Source: Bacteroidota bacterium (GTDB taxonomy: Bacteria; Bacteroidota; Bacteroidia; UKL13-3). Taken from it: a stretch of DNA of 64,000 nucleotides. Position 1 is the stretch's first letter. Each line of letters starts with the position of its first letter. Below are positions 18,465 to 26,264 of the stretch, one piece after another. The notes beneath the pieces are model-generated. The model did not search any database. It had not been told where the DNA came from and saw only the letters and a list, made by a program, of their open reading frames with translations. The translations under genes were made by a program, and so were the position numbers. The stretch is from assembly GCA_027487835.1 (NCBI GenBank), contig JAIYCU010000029.1, forward strand, positions 1 to 64,000, in the 5' to 3' direction.

Positions 18465-18763
18465 GCGTTGTCAGACAATTGGTTTAACAACTTTTGGCAT
18501 TCATCTATTTGGCGTATGTAGCTATTGAGGTATTGTTTTAACTCAGTTCGGTTCATGCCATTTAATTGAATTCCATCAGCAAGTTTACTAATTTTATTTC
18601 TTTCTTGTGCAATTTCCTCTCTTTTTCTGCTTTCGCTTAGTTGTAAAAGCAGATTTTTATTTTCGGCACTTATCTTTTCAAGCGATAACTTTAGCTGCTT
18701 ATGCTGGTCGAGCAGGCGCATCAGTTTTAGCTTTATGAGAGAGGCTTGTTCTGCACTGTTCAT
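18461..18763 (-). CDS. Small coiled-coil protein preceding zapA
   Basis: 100 residues, predicted almost entirely helical and charged, with heptad-like leucines from about 10 to 55 (LIKLKLMRLLDQ, LKLSLEKISAE, LLLQLSESRK). No enzyme motif is visible. It lies between pheT (2-base gap) and zapA (overlapping start and stop), so it is co-translated with ZapA. A ZapB-like division role is a reasonable inference from position and coiled-coil character, not from recognised homology. Confidence 0.8.
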   Translation of the reverse strand: MNSAEQASLIKLKLMRLLDQHKQLKLSLEKISAENKNLLLQLSESRKREEIAQERNKISKLADGIQLNGMNRTELKQYLNSYIRQIDECQKLLNQLSDNA

Positions 18764-18765
18764 TT

Positions 18766-21180
18766 TTATCCGCGTAAGTTAGCGCCAGTTTCTTTTGCTA
18801 AGTTCTGAATCAGGTTTTGCATTACACCTTCAATTTCTTGGTCGGTTAAAGTTTTCTCCTCGTCTTGCAATATGAAACTTAAGGCGTATGATTTTTTGCC
18901 AGCTGCAATTTTATCCCCTTGGTAAACATCAAAAACATTGATTGCTTTTAAGAGATTAGGAGCTGTTTTAAGAGCAATTTTTTCTAATTGTAAGTAGGTT
19001 ACGGTTTGATCCAACTCCAAAGATAAATCTCGCCTTACGGCTGGAAATACGCTTACTGGCTTAAGTTTAAACTTTCGTTCAGCGGCAATTTTGGTAATAA
19101 TTTCAAGGTTTAAATCGGCATACCAAAGTGGTTTGTCTATATCAAATGATTTACAATCTTTTTGGTTTAAAGGTCCGAAGCTACCAATGAGCTGTTTTTT
19201 AACCAAAATTTGTACAGCACTGTCAAAGCGCTCATCTGTTTCGTAAGCAAATTGAAGTCCAGTAATTCCAATATGCTGAAGCAACTGTTCAATTATACCT
19301 TTGAGGCTAAAAAAGGTAAATTCAGTTTTGGGCTGGTTCCAAGCTTCTGGATATTTTCTGCCATACATCGCCAATACCATATGCTTCTGTTCATGGTAGC
19401 TATCTAGCTTTTCGGCTGCTCCATTTTTATGATAAGTTTTACCCACCTCAAAAATCTTAAGGTCTTGGTTTTTGCGGTTATTATTATATTGTATTGCCTC
19501 TAAAATTGAAAATCTAAAATCGAGGCGCATTACTTCTAAGTCTTGGCTTAACGGATTTAGCAATTTTACAGCATGTTCTAATTGGGCTTCGGAGTAGTAG
19601 CTTACTTTGCTCAAAGAATTAGTTGCAATTTCTAGAAATCCATTGTGGCTTAACCAATTGCACATTCTTTCTTTGATGGCTCTGCTATTTTCAGAGTTGC
19701 TAAAGGTCATGGCAGATTTAATTTCATGCCCCATTTCAATTTGGTTCAAACCATAAATTCTTAAAATTTCTTCAGTTATATCAATCGACCTTGTAACATC
19801 AACCCGATAGGGAGGAACTAGCAAATGCCATTCTTCGTTGGTTTTTTGTGATACTGTAATTTCTAGGCCTTCTAATATTTGCAAAAGGGTTTCTTCTGGA
19901 ATTTCTTTTCCAATGAGGGCATTATTTTTTTTCGGGTTGAACCAAATCTCGCGATGCGGTTCTGCGTGCGGATAGATGTCTATGATAGAGGAAGCAGTTT
20001 CTCCGCCAGCAATTTCAACTATTAAAGCTGCCGCGCGAATCAGCACTGGAAGGGTGCTATTGGGGTCGGTACCACGTTCAAATCTAAAACCAGCATCAGT
20101 ATGCAGGCCGTGGGCTTTTGCGGCTTTTCTGATGGTGCCAGCATCAAACCAGGCACTTTCCAAAAATACATCCTTTGTGTTTGCTTGAATTCCAGAATTT
20201 AGTCCGCCAAACAAACCCGCCAAAGCAAGCGGTTTTTCACTGTCGGCAATTACACATTCAAAGCCTTTTAGGGTGCGTTCTACGGCATCAAGGGTTATAA
20301 ACTTTTCACCTGCTATAGCTTTTCTTACAATAATATTTCCATTGGCAATGGCACTGGCATCAAAGGCGTGCAAGGGTTGACCCCAAGTATGCAGCATGTA
20401 ATTGGTAATATCTACCACATTGTTGATTGGATGAATACCAATGGCTTTCAATTTATGCTGCAACCAATTTGGCGAGGGTGCAATTTGTAAATTTTTAATC
20501 AGGAGTCCGCTGTACCTTAAGCCACCACTTTCTGGCATAATGCTTATGGATACAGGCGTGGCGTTAGGGAGGGAAAGGCTAGGCAAAGCAGGCAAGGTTA
20601 GGTTCAAACCAAGTGCTTTAAGGTCTCTTGCTACCCCATAATGACTTGCAGCATCGCCACGGTTGGCAGTTAGGCCAATTTCCAGAATATGGTCGGTATA
20701 AATATCAAAATATTGGGCAGCAGGTTTTCCAACCTCATAATGTGCAGGTAATATCAAAATGCCTTCATGGCTTTGTCCTAAGCTTAGTTCGTCTTCGGCA
20801 CAAATCATTCCTTCGCTGAGTTCGCCTCTAATTTTTGCTTTTTTAATTTCGAATGGTTCACCTGCAGTTGGGTGTACTTTAGCGCCAACTGTTGCCACAA
20901 GTACCTTTTGGCCAGCGGCTACATTTGAGGCTCCACAAACAATATGCTTGGGTTCGGCAAGGCCAATATTTACTTTACAAACTTTTAATTTATCTGCATT
21001 TGCGTGCGGTTCCGCAGATAATACTTCACCAATTACAATTCCTTCTAAGCCACCTGGAATAGAATGATAATGGGCTATATCTTCTACCTCAAGGCCACAA
21101 CCAGTAAGGAGTTTGCTAATTTCTTCAACCGTTTTTTCAGTTCCAATAAATTCTTGAAGCCAGTTATAACTTATTTTCAT
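18766..21180 (-). CDS. pheT: Phenylalanyl-tRNA synthetase beta subunit
   Basis: 804 residues, full length. Domains in order: the N-terminal start MKISYNWLQEFI, an EMAP/OB tRNA-binding domain with ADKLKVCKV (about 60-150), B3/B4 editing domain with GLRYSGLLIKN and HPINNVVDITNYM (about 215-400), B5 domain (about 405-475), the catalytic-like core, and an FDX-ACB anticodon-binding domain with PAVRRDLSLELD (about 710-804). It acts with PheS in an alpha2beta2 complex to charge tRNA-Phe; pheS is not in this window. First gene of the pheT-zapA-rny transcript. Confidence 0.97.
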   Translation of the reverse strand: MKISYNWLQEFIGTEKTVEEISKLLTGCGLEVEDIAHYHSIPGGLEGIVIGEVLSAEPHANADKLKVCKVNIGLAEPKHIVCGASNVAAGQKVLVATVGAKVHPTAGEPFEIKKAKIRGELSEGMICAEDELSLGQSHEGILILPAHYEVGKPAAQYFDIYTDHILEIGLTANRGDAASHYGVARDLKALGLNLTLPALPSLSLPNATPVSISIMPESGGLRYSGLLIKNLQIAPSPNWLQHKLKAIGIHPINNVVDITNYMLHTWGQPLHAFDASAIANGNIIVRKAIAGEKFITLDAVERTLKGFECVIADSEKPLALAGLFGGLNSGIQANTKDVFLESAWFDAGTIRKAAKAHGLHTDAGFRFERGTDPNSTLPVLIRAAALIVEIAGGETASSIIDIYPHAEPHREIWFNPKKNNALIGKEIPEETLLQILEGLEITVSQKTNEEWHLLVPPYRVDVTRSIDITEEILRIYGLNQIEMGHEIKSAMTFSNSENSRAIKERMCNWLSHNGFLEIATNSLSKVSYYSEAQLEHAVKLLNPLSQDLEVMRLDFRFSILEAIQYNNNRKNQDLKIFEVGKTYHKNGAAEKLDSYHEQKHMVLAMYGRKYPEAWNQPKTEFTFFSLKGIIEQLLQHIGITGLQFAYETDERFDSAVQILVKKQLIGSFGPLNQKDCKSFDIDKPLWYADLNLEIITKIAAERKFKLKPVSVFPAVRRDLSLELDQTVTYLQLEKIALKTAPNLLKAINVFDVYQGDKIAAGKKSYALSFILQDEEKTLTDQEIEGVMQNLIQNLAKETGANLRG

Positions 21181-21275
21181 GTATAATTTTTGCTACTAAA
21201 CTTTAAGCAGGCGAAAATAAGATTTTATGCAAGTCTTTTCTAATCTCTTCCTTAAGTGTTTAATTTGTTGCTAGT

Positions 21276-21635
21276 ATGAAAAGAACCTTAGTAGTTGGTG
21301 CAACGCCTAATCCCGATAGATATTCTTATATGGCTACCGAAATGTTATCGTCTTATGGGCATGAGGTAGTGGCATTTGGCATTAGAAAAGGCAGTATTGG
21401 TTTGAACCCAATTGTAAATGAGTGGCCAAGTAATGAAGATTTTGATACCATTACACTTTATATAAATCCAGGCATGCAAGTTAATTATGAGACGATGATA
21501 TTGGCTTTAAAACCTAAGCGTGTGATATTTAATCCAGGGACAGAGAATGATGTGTTTGCTAACTTATTAAAGCAAGAAGGTATAATGCCTGTAGAGGCTT
21601 GTACTTTGGTTATGCTTAGAACCCAACAATATTAA
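21276..21635 (+). CDS. CoA-binding domain protein (YccU-like)
   Basis: A 119-residue single-domain Rossmann-like protein of the CoA_binding_2 family. It shows the opening strand KRTLVVGATPNPDRYSYMA (1-20), the GHEVVAFG second strand (about 29-36) and the late segment VIFNPGTEND (about 83-92). Related proteins bind coenzyme A; their physiological role is not settled. It begins a short plus-strand run with the TPR lipoprotein, 17 bases apart. Confidence 0.88.
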   Translation: MKRTLVVGATPNPDRYSYMATEMLSSYGHEVVAFGIRKGSIGLNPIVNEWPSNEDFDTITLYINPGMQVNYETMILALKPKRVIFNPGTENDVFANLLKQEGIMPVEACTLVMLRTQQY

Positions 21636-21652
21636 AACGAAACCGAAGAAAC

Positions 21653-22153
21653 ATGAAAAAAATAGGATTTGGGCTTGCAATGCTTGTATTGTTTGCAGCC
21701 TGTAGTTCTCCAAAGGAGAAGGCATTAAAAGAAATCAAATCATTAGAGCAAAACGATTCTGCTTTTAGTGAAACATTAATGAGTGACATTAAAGCAAAGT
21801 ATATAGCCTTTGCATCGGAGTATCCAGACGATGAGGCGAGTCCAATGTTTTTGTTAAAGGCTTCGCAGCAGGCGATTGTTTTGAACCAGCCGCAAGAAGC
21901 AATTGAATTATTGGGGCAAGTAATTGAGAAGTATTCAAAGTCAACCTTTGCCGAAGAAGCCTTATTTTTAAAGGGGCTAACTTATGAGAATAACTTAAAT
22001 GATTTAGCAAAAGCCAAGGAGAGTTATGAGATGTTTTTGAAAAATTATCCTAAGGCAGAATTGGCAGACGAGGCCAAAATTGCAATCGCAAACTTAGGTA
22101 AGAGTCCAGAGCAAATTATAGAAGAGGCCAATGGCAAAGGCGAAGAAGAGTAA
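21653..22153 (+). CDS. TPR-containing lipoprotein
   Basis: 166 residues. A short basic start and hydrophobic stretch end in the lipobox LFAAC (Cys about 16), so it is lipidated and probably at the outer or inner membrane face. The body has tetratricopeptide-like helices with SKSTFAEEALFLKGLTYE and AKAESYEMFLKNYPKAELAD-type spacing, resembling BamD or YbgF repeats. It is a scaffold rather than an enzyme. The partner is unknown. SRP RNA follows with its own promoter. Confidence 0.82.
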   Translation: MKKIGFGLAMLVLFAACSSPKEKALKEIKSLEQNDSAFSETLMSDIKAKYIAFASEYPDDEASPMFLLKASQQAIVLNQPQEAIELLGQVIEKYSKSTFAEEALFLKGLTYENNLNDLAKAKESYEMFLKNYPKAELADEAKIAIANLGKSPEQIIEEANGKGEEE

Positions 22154-22170
22154 AATTAATTAAATGAAGG

Positions 22171-22202
22171 CTTGCATAGGAATCATTATTCCTATACTTT
22201 TG
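22171..22202 (+). promoter_or_regulatory. Promoter of SRP RNA
   Basis: The -7 box TACTTTTG (22195-22202) is an exact TAnnTTTG match and is identical to that of tRNA-Glu. A CTTG -33 element lies at 22171-22174, with 20 bases between. The RNA begins just downstream. Confidence 0.75.
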
Positions 22203-22207
22203 CGCTT

Positions 22208-22302
22208 GGGTGAGCCCTGTACGACTAGCTCCCTCTAATCCCCCAGGGCAGGAATGCAGCAAGGGCGTGAGGTTGTAGCGGTGCGATGCAGTAAGCTTGC
22301 CC
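22208..22302 (+). ncRNA. ffs: Signal recognition particle RNA (4.5S type)
   Basis: About 95 nt. The ends pair (GGGTGAGC at 22208-22215 with GCTTGCCC at 22295-22302, including wobbles). The apical region has the conserved symmetric and asymmetric loop sequences seen as CCAGGGCAGGAATGCAGCAAGGG, read in two parts: CCCAGGGCAGGAATG and CAGCAAGGG. A T run at 22303-22309 terminates it. It scaffolds Ffh and FtsY in co-translational membrane targeting. The ends are set by the stem and could shift by a few bases. Confidence 0.93.
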
Positions 22303-22316
22303 TTTTTTTATGCCTT

Positions 22317-22649
22317 TTATTTCAACTTCTCATTATTTTGATGCCTTTCTGCATCTCTAAGGGTTTTCTTTTCTATGTTTTTATGAAATGCCTCTGTAAG
22401 GTTTACGCCTGTTTGGTTAGCTAAGCAAATGAGCACCCAAAGCACATCCGCCATTTCATCGGCAAGTTCCTTATCTTTTTCGGAAGCTTTGAAACTTTGA
22501 TCGCCATACTTTCTGGCCATTAGTCTTGCCAATTCACCTACCTCTTCCATCAGAATTGCAGTATTGGTGAGTTCGCTGAAATATTTAACCCCAATGGTTT
22601 TTATCCATTGGTCAACTTCTTCTTGTGCTTGTTCTATGGTTAGGTTCAT
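22317..22649 (-). CDS. MazG-like nucleotide pyrophosphohydrolase
   Basis: 110 residues. It has the all-alpha NTP pyrophosphatase signature: EEVGELARLMARK (about 37-49), then ELADEMADVLWVLICLANQ (about 63-82), whose acidic residues bind magnesium. It probably hydrolyses non-canonical or excess NTPs. The ATG at 22649 is chosen because the frame upstream overlaps dtd and the domain starts immediately (MNLTIEQAQEEV). It follows dtd by one base, within the rsgA-dtd-mazG transcript. Confidence 0.88.
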   Translation of the reverse strand: MNLTIEQAQEEVDQWIKTIGVKYFSELTNTAILMEEVGELARLMARKYGDQSFKASEKDKELADEMADVLWVLICLANQTGVNLTEAFHKNIEKKTLRDAERHQNNEKLK

Positions 22650-22650
22650 C

Positions 22651-23106
22651 TTAATATCCTTTATTTTTTGTATCGAGCCAAATGGTAACAGGTCCATCAT
22701 TGGTTAACAACACTTGCATATCAGCTCCAAACTGGCCAGTGGCAATGGGTTTTTGAATTTCTTTGGCAAGGCAAGATACAAAATGCTCATACAAAGGAAT
22801 ACTTACCGCAGGCTTTGCGGCTCTTATATAGGAAGGTCGGTTTCCTTTTTTAGTGTCTGCATGTAAGGTAAATTGGCTCACCACGAGTATTTCTCCATCA
22901 ATGTCCTTTATGCTTAAATTCATTACCCCATTCACATCGTTAAAAATACGCAAGTTAATTACTTTTTGAACCAACCAGTCTATGTCTTCTTGGGTGTCGG
23001 TATCTTCAATGCCAACAAGAATCAGCAAGCCATGGCCAATGCTGCTAAATAGATTTTGTTGGATACTCACACTTGCTGAGGTTACTCTTTGGATGAGGGC
23101 GCGCAT
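22651..23106 (-). CDS. dtd: D-aminoacyl-tRNA deacylase
   Basis: 151 residues, normal length. Catalytic and fold motifs are the MRALIQRVTSASV start, the SQFTLHADTKKGNRPSY segment (about 80-96) and the C-terminal MQVLLTNDGPVTIWLD with the Gly-Pro that screens chirality (NDGPVT, about 137). It releases D-amino acids, and glycine mischarged on tRNA-Ala, from tRNA. Located between rsgA and the mazG-like gene on the same strand. Confidence 0.97.
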   Translation of the reverse strand: MRALIQRVTSASVSIQQNLFSSIGHGLLILVGIEDTDTQEDIDWLVQKVINLRIFNDVNGVMNLSIKDIDGEILVVSQFTLHADTKKGNRPSYIRAAKPAVSIPLYEHFVSCLAKEIQKPIATGQFGADMQVLLTNDGPVTIWLDTKNKGY

Positions 23107-23128
23107 CGTTGGAAATTAGTTAGGGTTA

Positions 23129-24052
23129 TTACTCATAAATATCCTCTTTACTCATAATGCTAAGGTAGCTACTAAAGCGCTCAACACTAATGATACCTGC
23201 TTCTACTGCGGCTTGCACCGCGCAGTTGGGCTCGTTTATGTGCTTGCAATTATTAAACCTACAGTGTGTGAGTATCTTTTGCATTTCTTTGAAATAATGA
23301 CTCACCTCAGCATCTGCAAAGTCTACCAAGCCAAATTCTCTTATTCCAGGCGTATCAATAATGTTTCCACCAAAACTCAAGGCATGCATTTCTGCAAATG
23401 TGGTGGTATGTTGTCCTTTTTCACTGTAATTAGAAATGGCTTGGGTTTTAAGGTTTAGTCCTGCTTCTATAGCATTTAGTAAAGAAGATTTTCCTACGCC
23501 AGAATGCCCACTTAATAAAGAGGTTTTATCTTTTAGGGTAGCTTTTAAATCGGCGAGACCTTCACCTGTTTTGATGCTCGTTTTTAGACAGGTATAACCA
23601 ATTTTTCGATAAAGGTCCATCGTCTGATTTAGAATATCATCGGAATCGTCTGAATACAAATCTGCTTTGTTAAATACAAGAACGGCAGGCACGTGATAGG
23701 CCTCTGAGGTTACCAAAAATCGGTCTATGAACCCCATAGAGGTTTTAGGAAAGGCCAGGGTAATAATCAGCATACTTTGATCGAGGTTACTCGCTATGAT
23801 ATGCGTTTGTTTGCTCATGTTATTGGCTTTGCGAATGATGTAATTCTTTCTTTCATCAATCGCAAAAATTACCCCATTGGCAGAATCGGGTTCCATTTCT
23901 AAATTTACCCAATCGCCTACTGTTAAGGGATTGGTATGTTTGATGCCCTTGAGTCTAAACTTGCCTTTTAATCGACAGGGTAAGAAACCTCCCTCGTCTT
24001 TTCGCACAATGTACCAACTGCCTGTAGATTTTACTACCTGTCCATGAATCAT
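23129..24052 (-). CDS. rsgA: Ribosome small subunit GTPase RsgA
   Basis: 307 residues: OB-fold N-domain, then a circularly permuted GTPase in which NKADL (G4, about 126) precedes the P loop GHSGVGKSSL (about 180) and DTPG (G3, about 230). A C-terminal zinc knuckle follows with C-x4-C-x-H-x5-C spacing (HCRFNNCKHINEPNC, about 268-282). It checks the 30S decoding centre during late assembly. First gene of the rsgA-dtd-mazG run. Divergent from the cytidylyltransferase operon. Confidence 0.97.
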   Translation of the reverse strand: MIHGQVVKSTGSWYIVRKDEGGFLPCRLKGKFRLKGIKHTNPLTVGDWVNLEMEPDSANGVIFAIDERKNYIIRKANNMSKQTHIIASNLDQSMLIITLAFPKTSMGFIDRFLVTSEAYHVPAVLVFNKADLYSDDSDDILNQTMDLYRKIGYTCLKTSIKTGEGLADLKATLKDKTSLLSGHSGVGKSSLLNAIEAGLNLKTQAISNYSEKGQHTTTFAEMHALSFGGNIIDTPGIREFGLVDFADAEVSHYFKEMQKILTHCRFNNCKHINEPNCAVQAAVEAGIISVERFSSYLSIMSKEDIYE

Positions 24053-24151
24053 GTTGCAATATATATAAAAGTAGATTTGTATAATTTACTTATTTTAGTA
24101 GCCATAAATAACCACTAACATTATGAATACAACTACTAATCCGTTGATGTC

Positions 24152-24159
24152 TATATTTG
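24152..24159 (+). promoter_or_regulatory. -7 box ahead of the cytidylyltransferase operon
   Basis: TATATTTG matches TAnnTTTG exactly, 37 bases before the ATG at 24197. No clear -33 partner is visible at the right distance, so this is a partial promoter call. Confidence 0.5.
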
Positions 24160-24196
24160 TGGCCGCAAATTGTTTGCAAGTTTTAAGTTCATAAGC

Positions 24197-24619
24197 ATGA
24201 AGAAGGCCTATACTAAAATGGTGGGTGATCTATTTCATTTTGGGCATGTGAATTTGTTTAAAGGCATCAAATCTGTTGCAGATTATTTGGTGGTTCAAGT
24301 AGTAGAAGATGCGCGTGTACAAGCCTATAAACGAAAACCAGTTTTAACGCAACAAGAACGTATTTGGGTAATTGAGGCTTGTCGATTTGTGGATGAAGTA
24401 AGTGCAATTGGTCCAAAAGAAATTACCTTAGATTTTATGCGCAAACATGGGTATGATTATTATGCTTATTCTTTTCAATCAGAAAAGGAGTGGGAAGATA
24501 AACGGAAGGATTGCATGAGTTTGCCAAATGAAATGATTATTGAGTTACCTTATACCCAAGGGATTTCAAGCACTGAAATTATTCAAAGAATTTTGAATGC
24601 CCATGATATTAGAAGCTAA
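24197..24619 (+). CDS. Cytidylyltransferase-family nucleotidyltransferase (TagD-like)
   Basis: 140 residues. It has the nucleotidyltransferase motif HxGH as HFGH (DLFHFGHVNLF, about 15-25) and the C-terminal GISSTEIIQRI (about 124-134), corresponding to the ISSTxI signature of glycerol-3-phosphate and related cytidylyltransferases. It should activate a phosphorylated alcohol with CTP. The KPVLTQQERIWVIEAC segment matches the helix after the first half-site. ATG at 24197 is used; the frame upstream to a TTG at 24170 adds nothing conserved. First gene of a four-gene operon with LicD and an ABC exporter, which suggests CDP-alcohol chemistry. The substrate is unproved. Confidence 0.85.
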   Translation: MKKAYTKMVGDLFHFGHVNLFKGIKSVADYLVVQVVEDARVQAYKRKPVLTQQERIWVIEACRFVDEVSAIGPKEITLDFMRKHGYDYYAYSFQSEKEWEDKRKDCMSLPNEMIIELPYTQGISSTEIIQRILNAHDIRS

Positions 24620-24644
24620 GATTGTGGTATGTTAATATTCTTTT

Positions 24645-25307
24645 ATGACAGAAGTTAAATTTGAAACCGTCTTAAACAATTACAAGCATCTCATTAAAAA
24701 GCCGCTGTTACGTAATTTTATGCTGGGCAATGGAGAATTGTGCTTAGCTACGGAAAGAATTTCTACTGAAATCATAGATTTTTTATACCAAGAAGGACAT
24801 TTTATTTTTGCAGAAAAATATGCTAAGGAGTTGCAAGATAAGAGGCAGAGTTTAGCCCATTTACCATCTTTGCGTTTCAATTATTTTGGTTCAATCCAAA
24901 CCAATAAAATAAAAAAAGTATTGCAACATTGCGAGGTTTTGGAAGGTATTTCTACTGCCCGTCATGCCCAAAAAGTTGCGCAATTATTGCCTGGACTGAA
25001 CCAAAAAATGCGCTGTTATGTGCAAATAAACACAGGCAAAGAACCCCAAAAGAAAGGTGTTTTACCTGAAGAAGCCGCAGCGTTAATTGCCTTTTGCAAA
25101 GATTTACAATTGCCACTTCAAGGCTTGATGTGCATTCCACCCAAGGCAAAAAATGCAGAAGAAGATTATCGCTTTGTTAGAAAACTTGCCGACAAATTTC
25201 AATTAGAATATTGCCAAATGGGCTTTTCCCATGATTACCAAGTAGCCATCAATTGCGGCGCAACCGCTATTAGAATTGGGTCCTTGGTATTTGGAAACCA
25301 CGCATGA
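24645..25307 (+). CDS. YggS/PLPBP-like barrel lacking the PLP lysine
   Basis: 220 residues aligning along the YggS (PLP homeostasis protein) family: FAEKYAKE for FGENYVQE (about 55), FGSIQTNKIKK for FIGPLQSNK (about 86), LQGLMCIP (about 165), and GFSHDYQVAINCGATAIRIGSLVFG (about 192-216), the phosphate-binding and terminal motif. The family's AVSKTK strand, whose first lysine forms the Schiff base with PLP, reads LATERI here: Glu37 replaces the lysine. The FGENY asparagine is also changed. It may therefore bind no PLP or have a new ligand. It overlaps the LicD gene by 4 bases. Confidence 0.85.
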   Translation: MTEVKFETVLNNYKHLIKKPLLRNFMLGNGELCLATERISTEIIDFLYQEGHFIFAEKYAKELQDKRQSLAHLPSLRFNYFGSIQTNKIKKVLQHCEVLEGISTARHAQKVAQLLPGLNQKMRCYVQINTGKEPQKKGVLPEEAAALIAFCKDLQLPLQGLMCIPPKAKNAEEDYRFVRKLADKFQLEYCQMGFSHDYQVAINCGATAIRIGSLVFGNHA

Positions 25308-26257
25308 ACATGCTCCGAAATGTATATGGCTTTTTCTTAAGAACTGTGGCATTTTTTTGTGCTATTATGCTCCTTTTTTTTAAATCTATTCATTGGTTTG
25401 TATCTCTCTTGCCTTCACCAAATGCCTACTCGATTTTGGCACGTTTTCGGTTTGCCCTATTTGTTAAAACTCTCGAGGTATTATCTAAATTGCAACAAGA
25501 CAAACTGTTAATTGAAATTCTATTAAAGGCCATTAAACAGTATCCTCGTTGGCAAACTTCTAAGCCATTTGGGTCAACCCAAACCAAAAAGCCAAGGTTT
25601 CTGCTTGACCCAAGTCTTAAACAAAAAGTATTTGATGAAGCCTATACCTTACTTACACACACTGGGACATCGCCGTTTATTTGCTTTGGTTTATTGCTAG
25701 GGCATGTAAGAGAAAATGGTTTTATGGAGCACGACCTAGATTTTGATTTTGGCTTTTTTTATGAAGCAGGTTTGGTTGAGAAAATATACGATTTGCTAAA
25801 TACTTCAGCCTATCAAATAAAAATTTATGAGCCTTCGCCTTGGCCTTGCAGAATTGTGGCCTTGCACAAGTCAAGCGGCTTAAGCTTGGAGGTGGTTTTT
25901 TTTAAAAAGTCTCAAAACGATTTTTTAACTTATACCCGTTATCGTACCCATTTATTAATTAGAAAACGTAAGCCATTTGAGTTGGTAGAAGCTCATTTTG
26001 CCAACAGAACCGTGTTAATGCCAGCTTTTCCAGAAATATTTTTGTCAGAAAATTATGGTAATTGGAAAGAAAAATCCGAGTACCATCATTGGATTGTAAC
26101 TTCTCCTTTAACAGATTTTAGGGAAGCCATATTACAGCCTTTGTTGTTGAGTGCAATTTTTCACAACCTTTACCAAAGTAAATTAATAAGTGCCAAACAG
26201 CTTATTAATAAATGGAATGAGGTACGTTCTGAGGAGAAGATATTTTTAAACAGTTAA
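25304..26257 (+). CDS. LicD-family membrane-anchored phosphotransferase/nucleotidyltransferase
   Basis: 317 residues. The N-terminal hydrophobic helices (about 8-36) anchor it to the membrane. A LicD core follows with CFGLLLGHVRENGFMEHDLD and FDFG (about 125-146), equivalent to the G-x-L-L-G-x-x-R-x-G-x-I-P-x-D-D-D-I-D block; the acidic residues would hold metal. LicD enzymes transfer phosphocholine, phosphoribitol or similar from CDP donors to glycans. The ATG overlaps the YggS-like stop (ATGA). With the cytidylyltransferase upstream and ABC exporter downstream, surface glycan or lipid decoration is the inferred role. Confidence 0.75.
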   Translation: MNMLRNVYGFFLRTVAFFCAIMLLFFKSIHWFVSLLPSPNAYSILARFRFALFVKTLEVLSKLQQDKLLIEILLKAIKQYPRWQTSKPFGSTQTKKPRFLLDPSLKQKVFDEAYTLLTHTGTSPFICFGLLLGHVRENGFMEHDLDFDFGFFYEAGLVEKIYDLLNTSAYQIKIYEPSPWPCRIVALHKSSGLSLEVVFFKKSQNDFLTYTRYRTHLLIRKRKPFELVEAHFANRTVLMPAFPEIFLSENYGNWKEKSEYHHWIVTSPLTDFREAILQPLLLSAIFHNLYQSKLISAKQLINKWNEVRSEEKIFLNS

Positions 26258-26264
26258 TTTGAAC

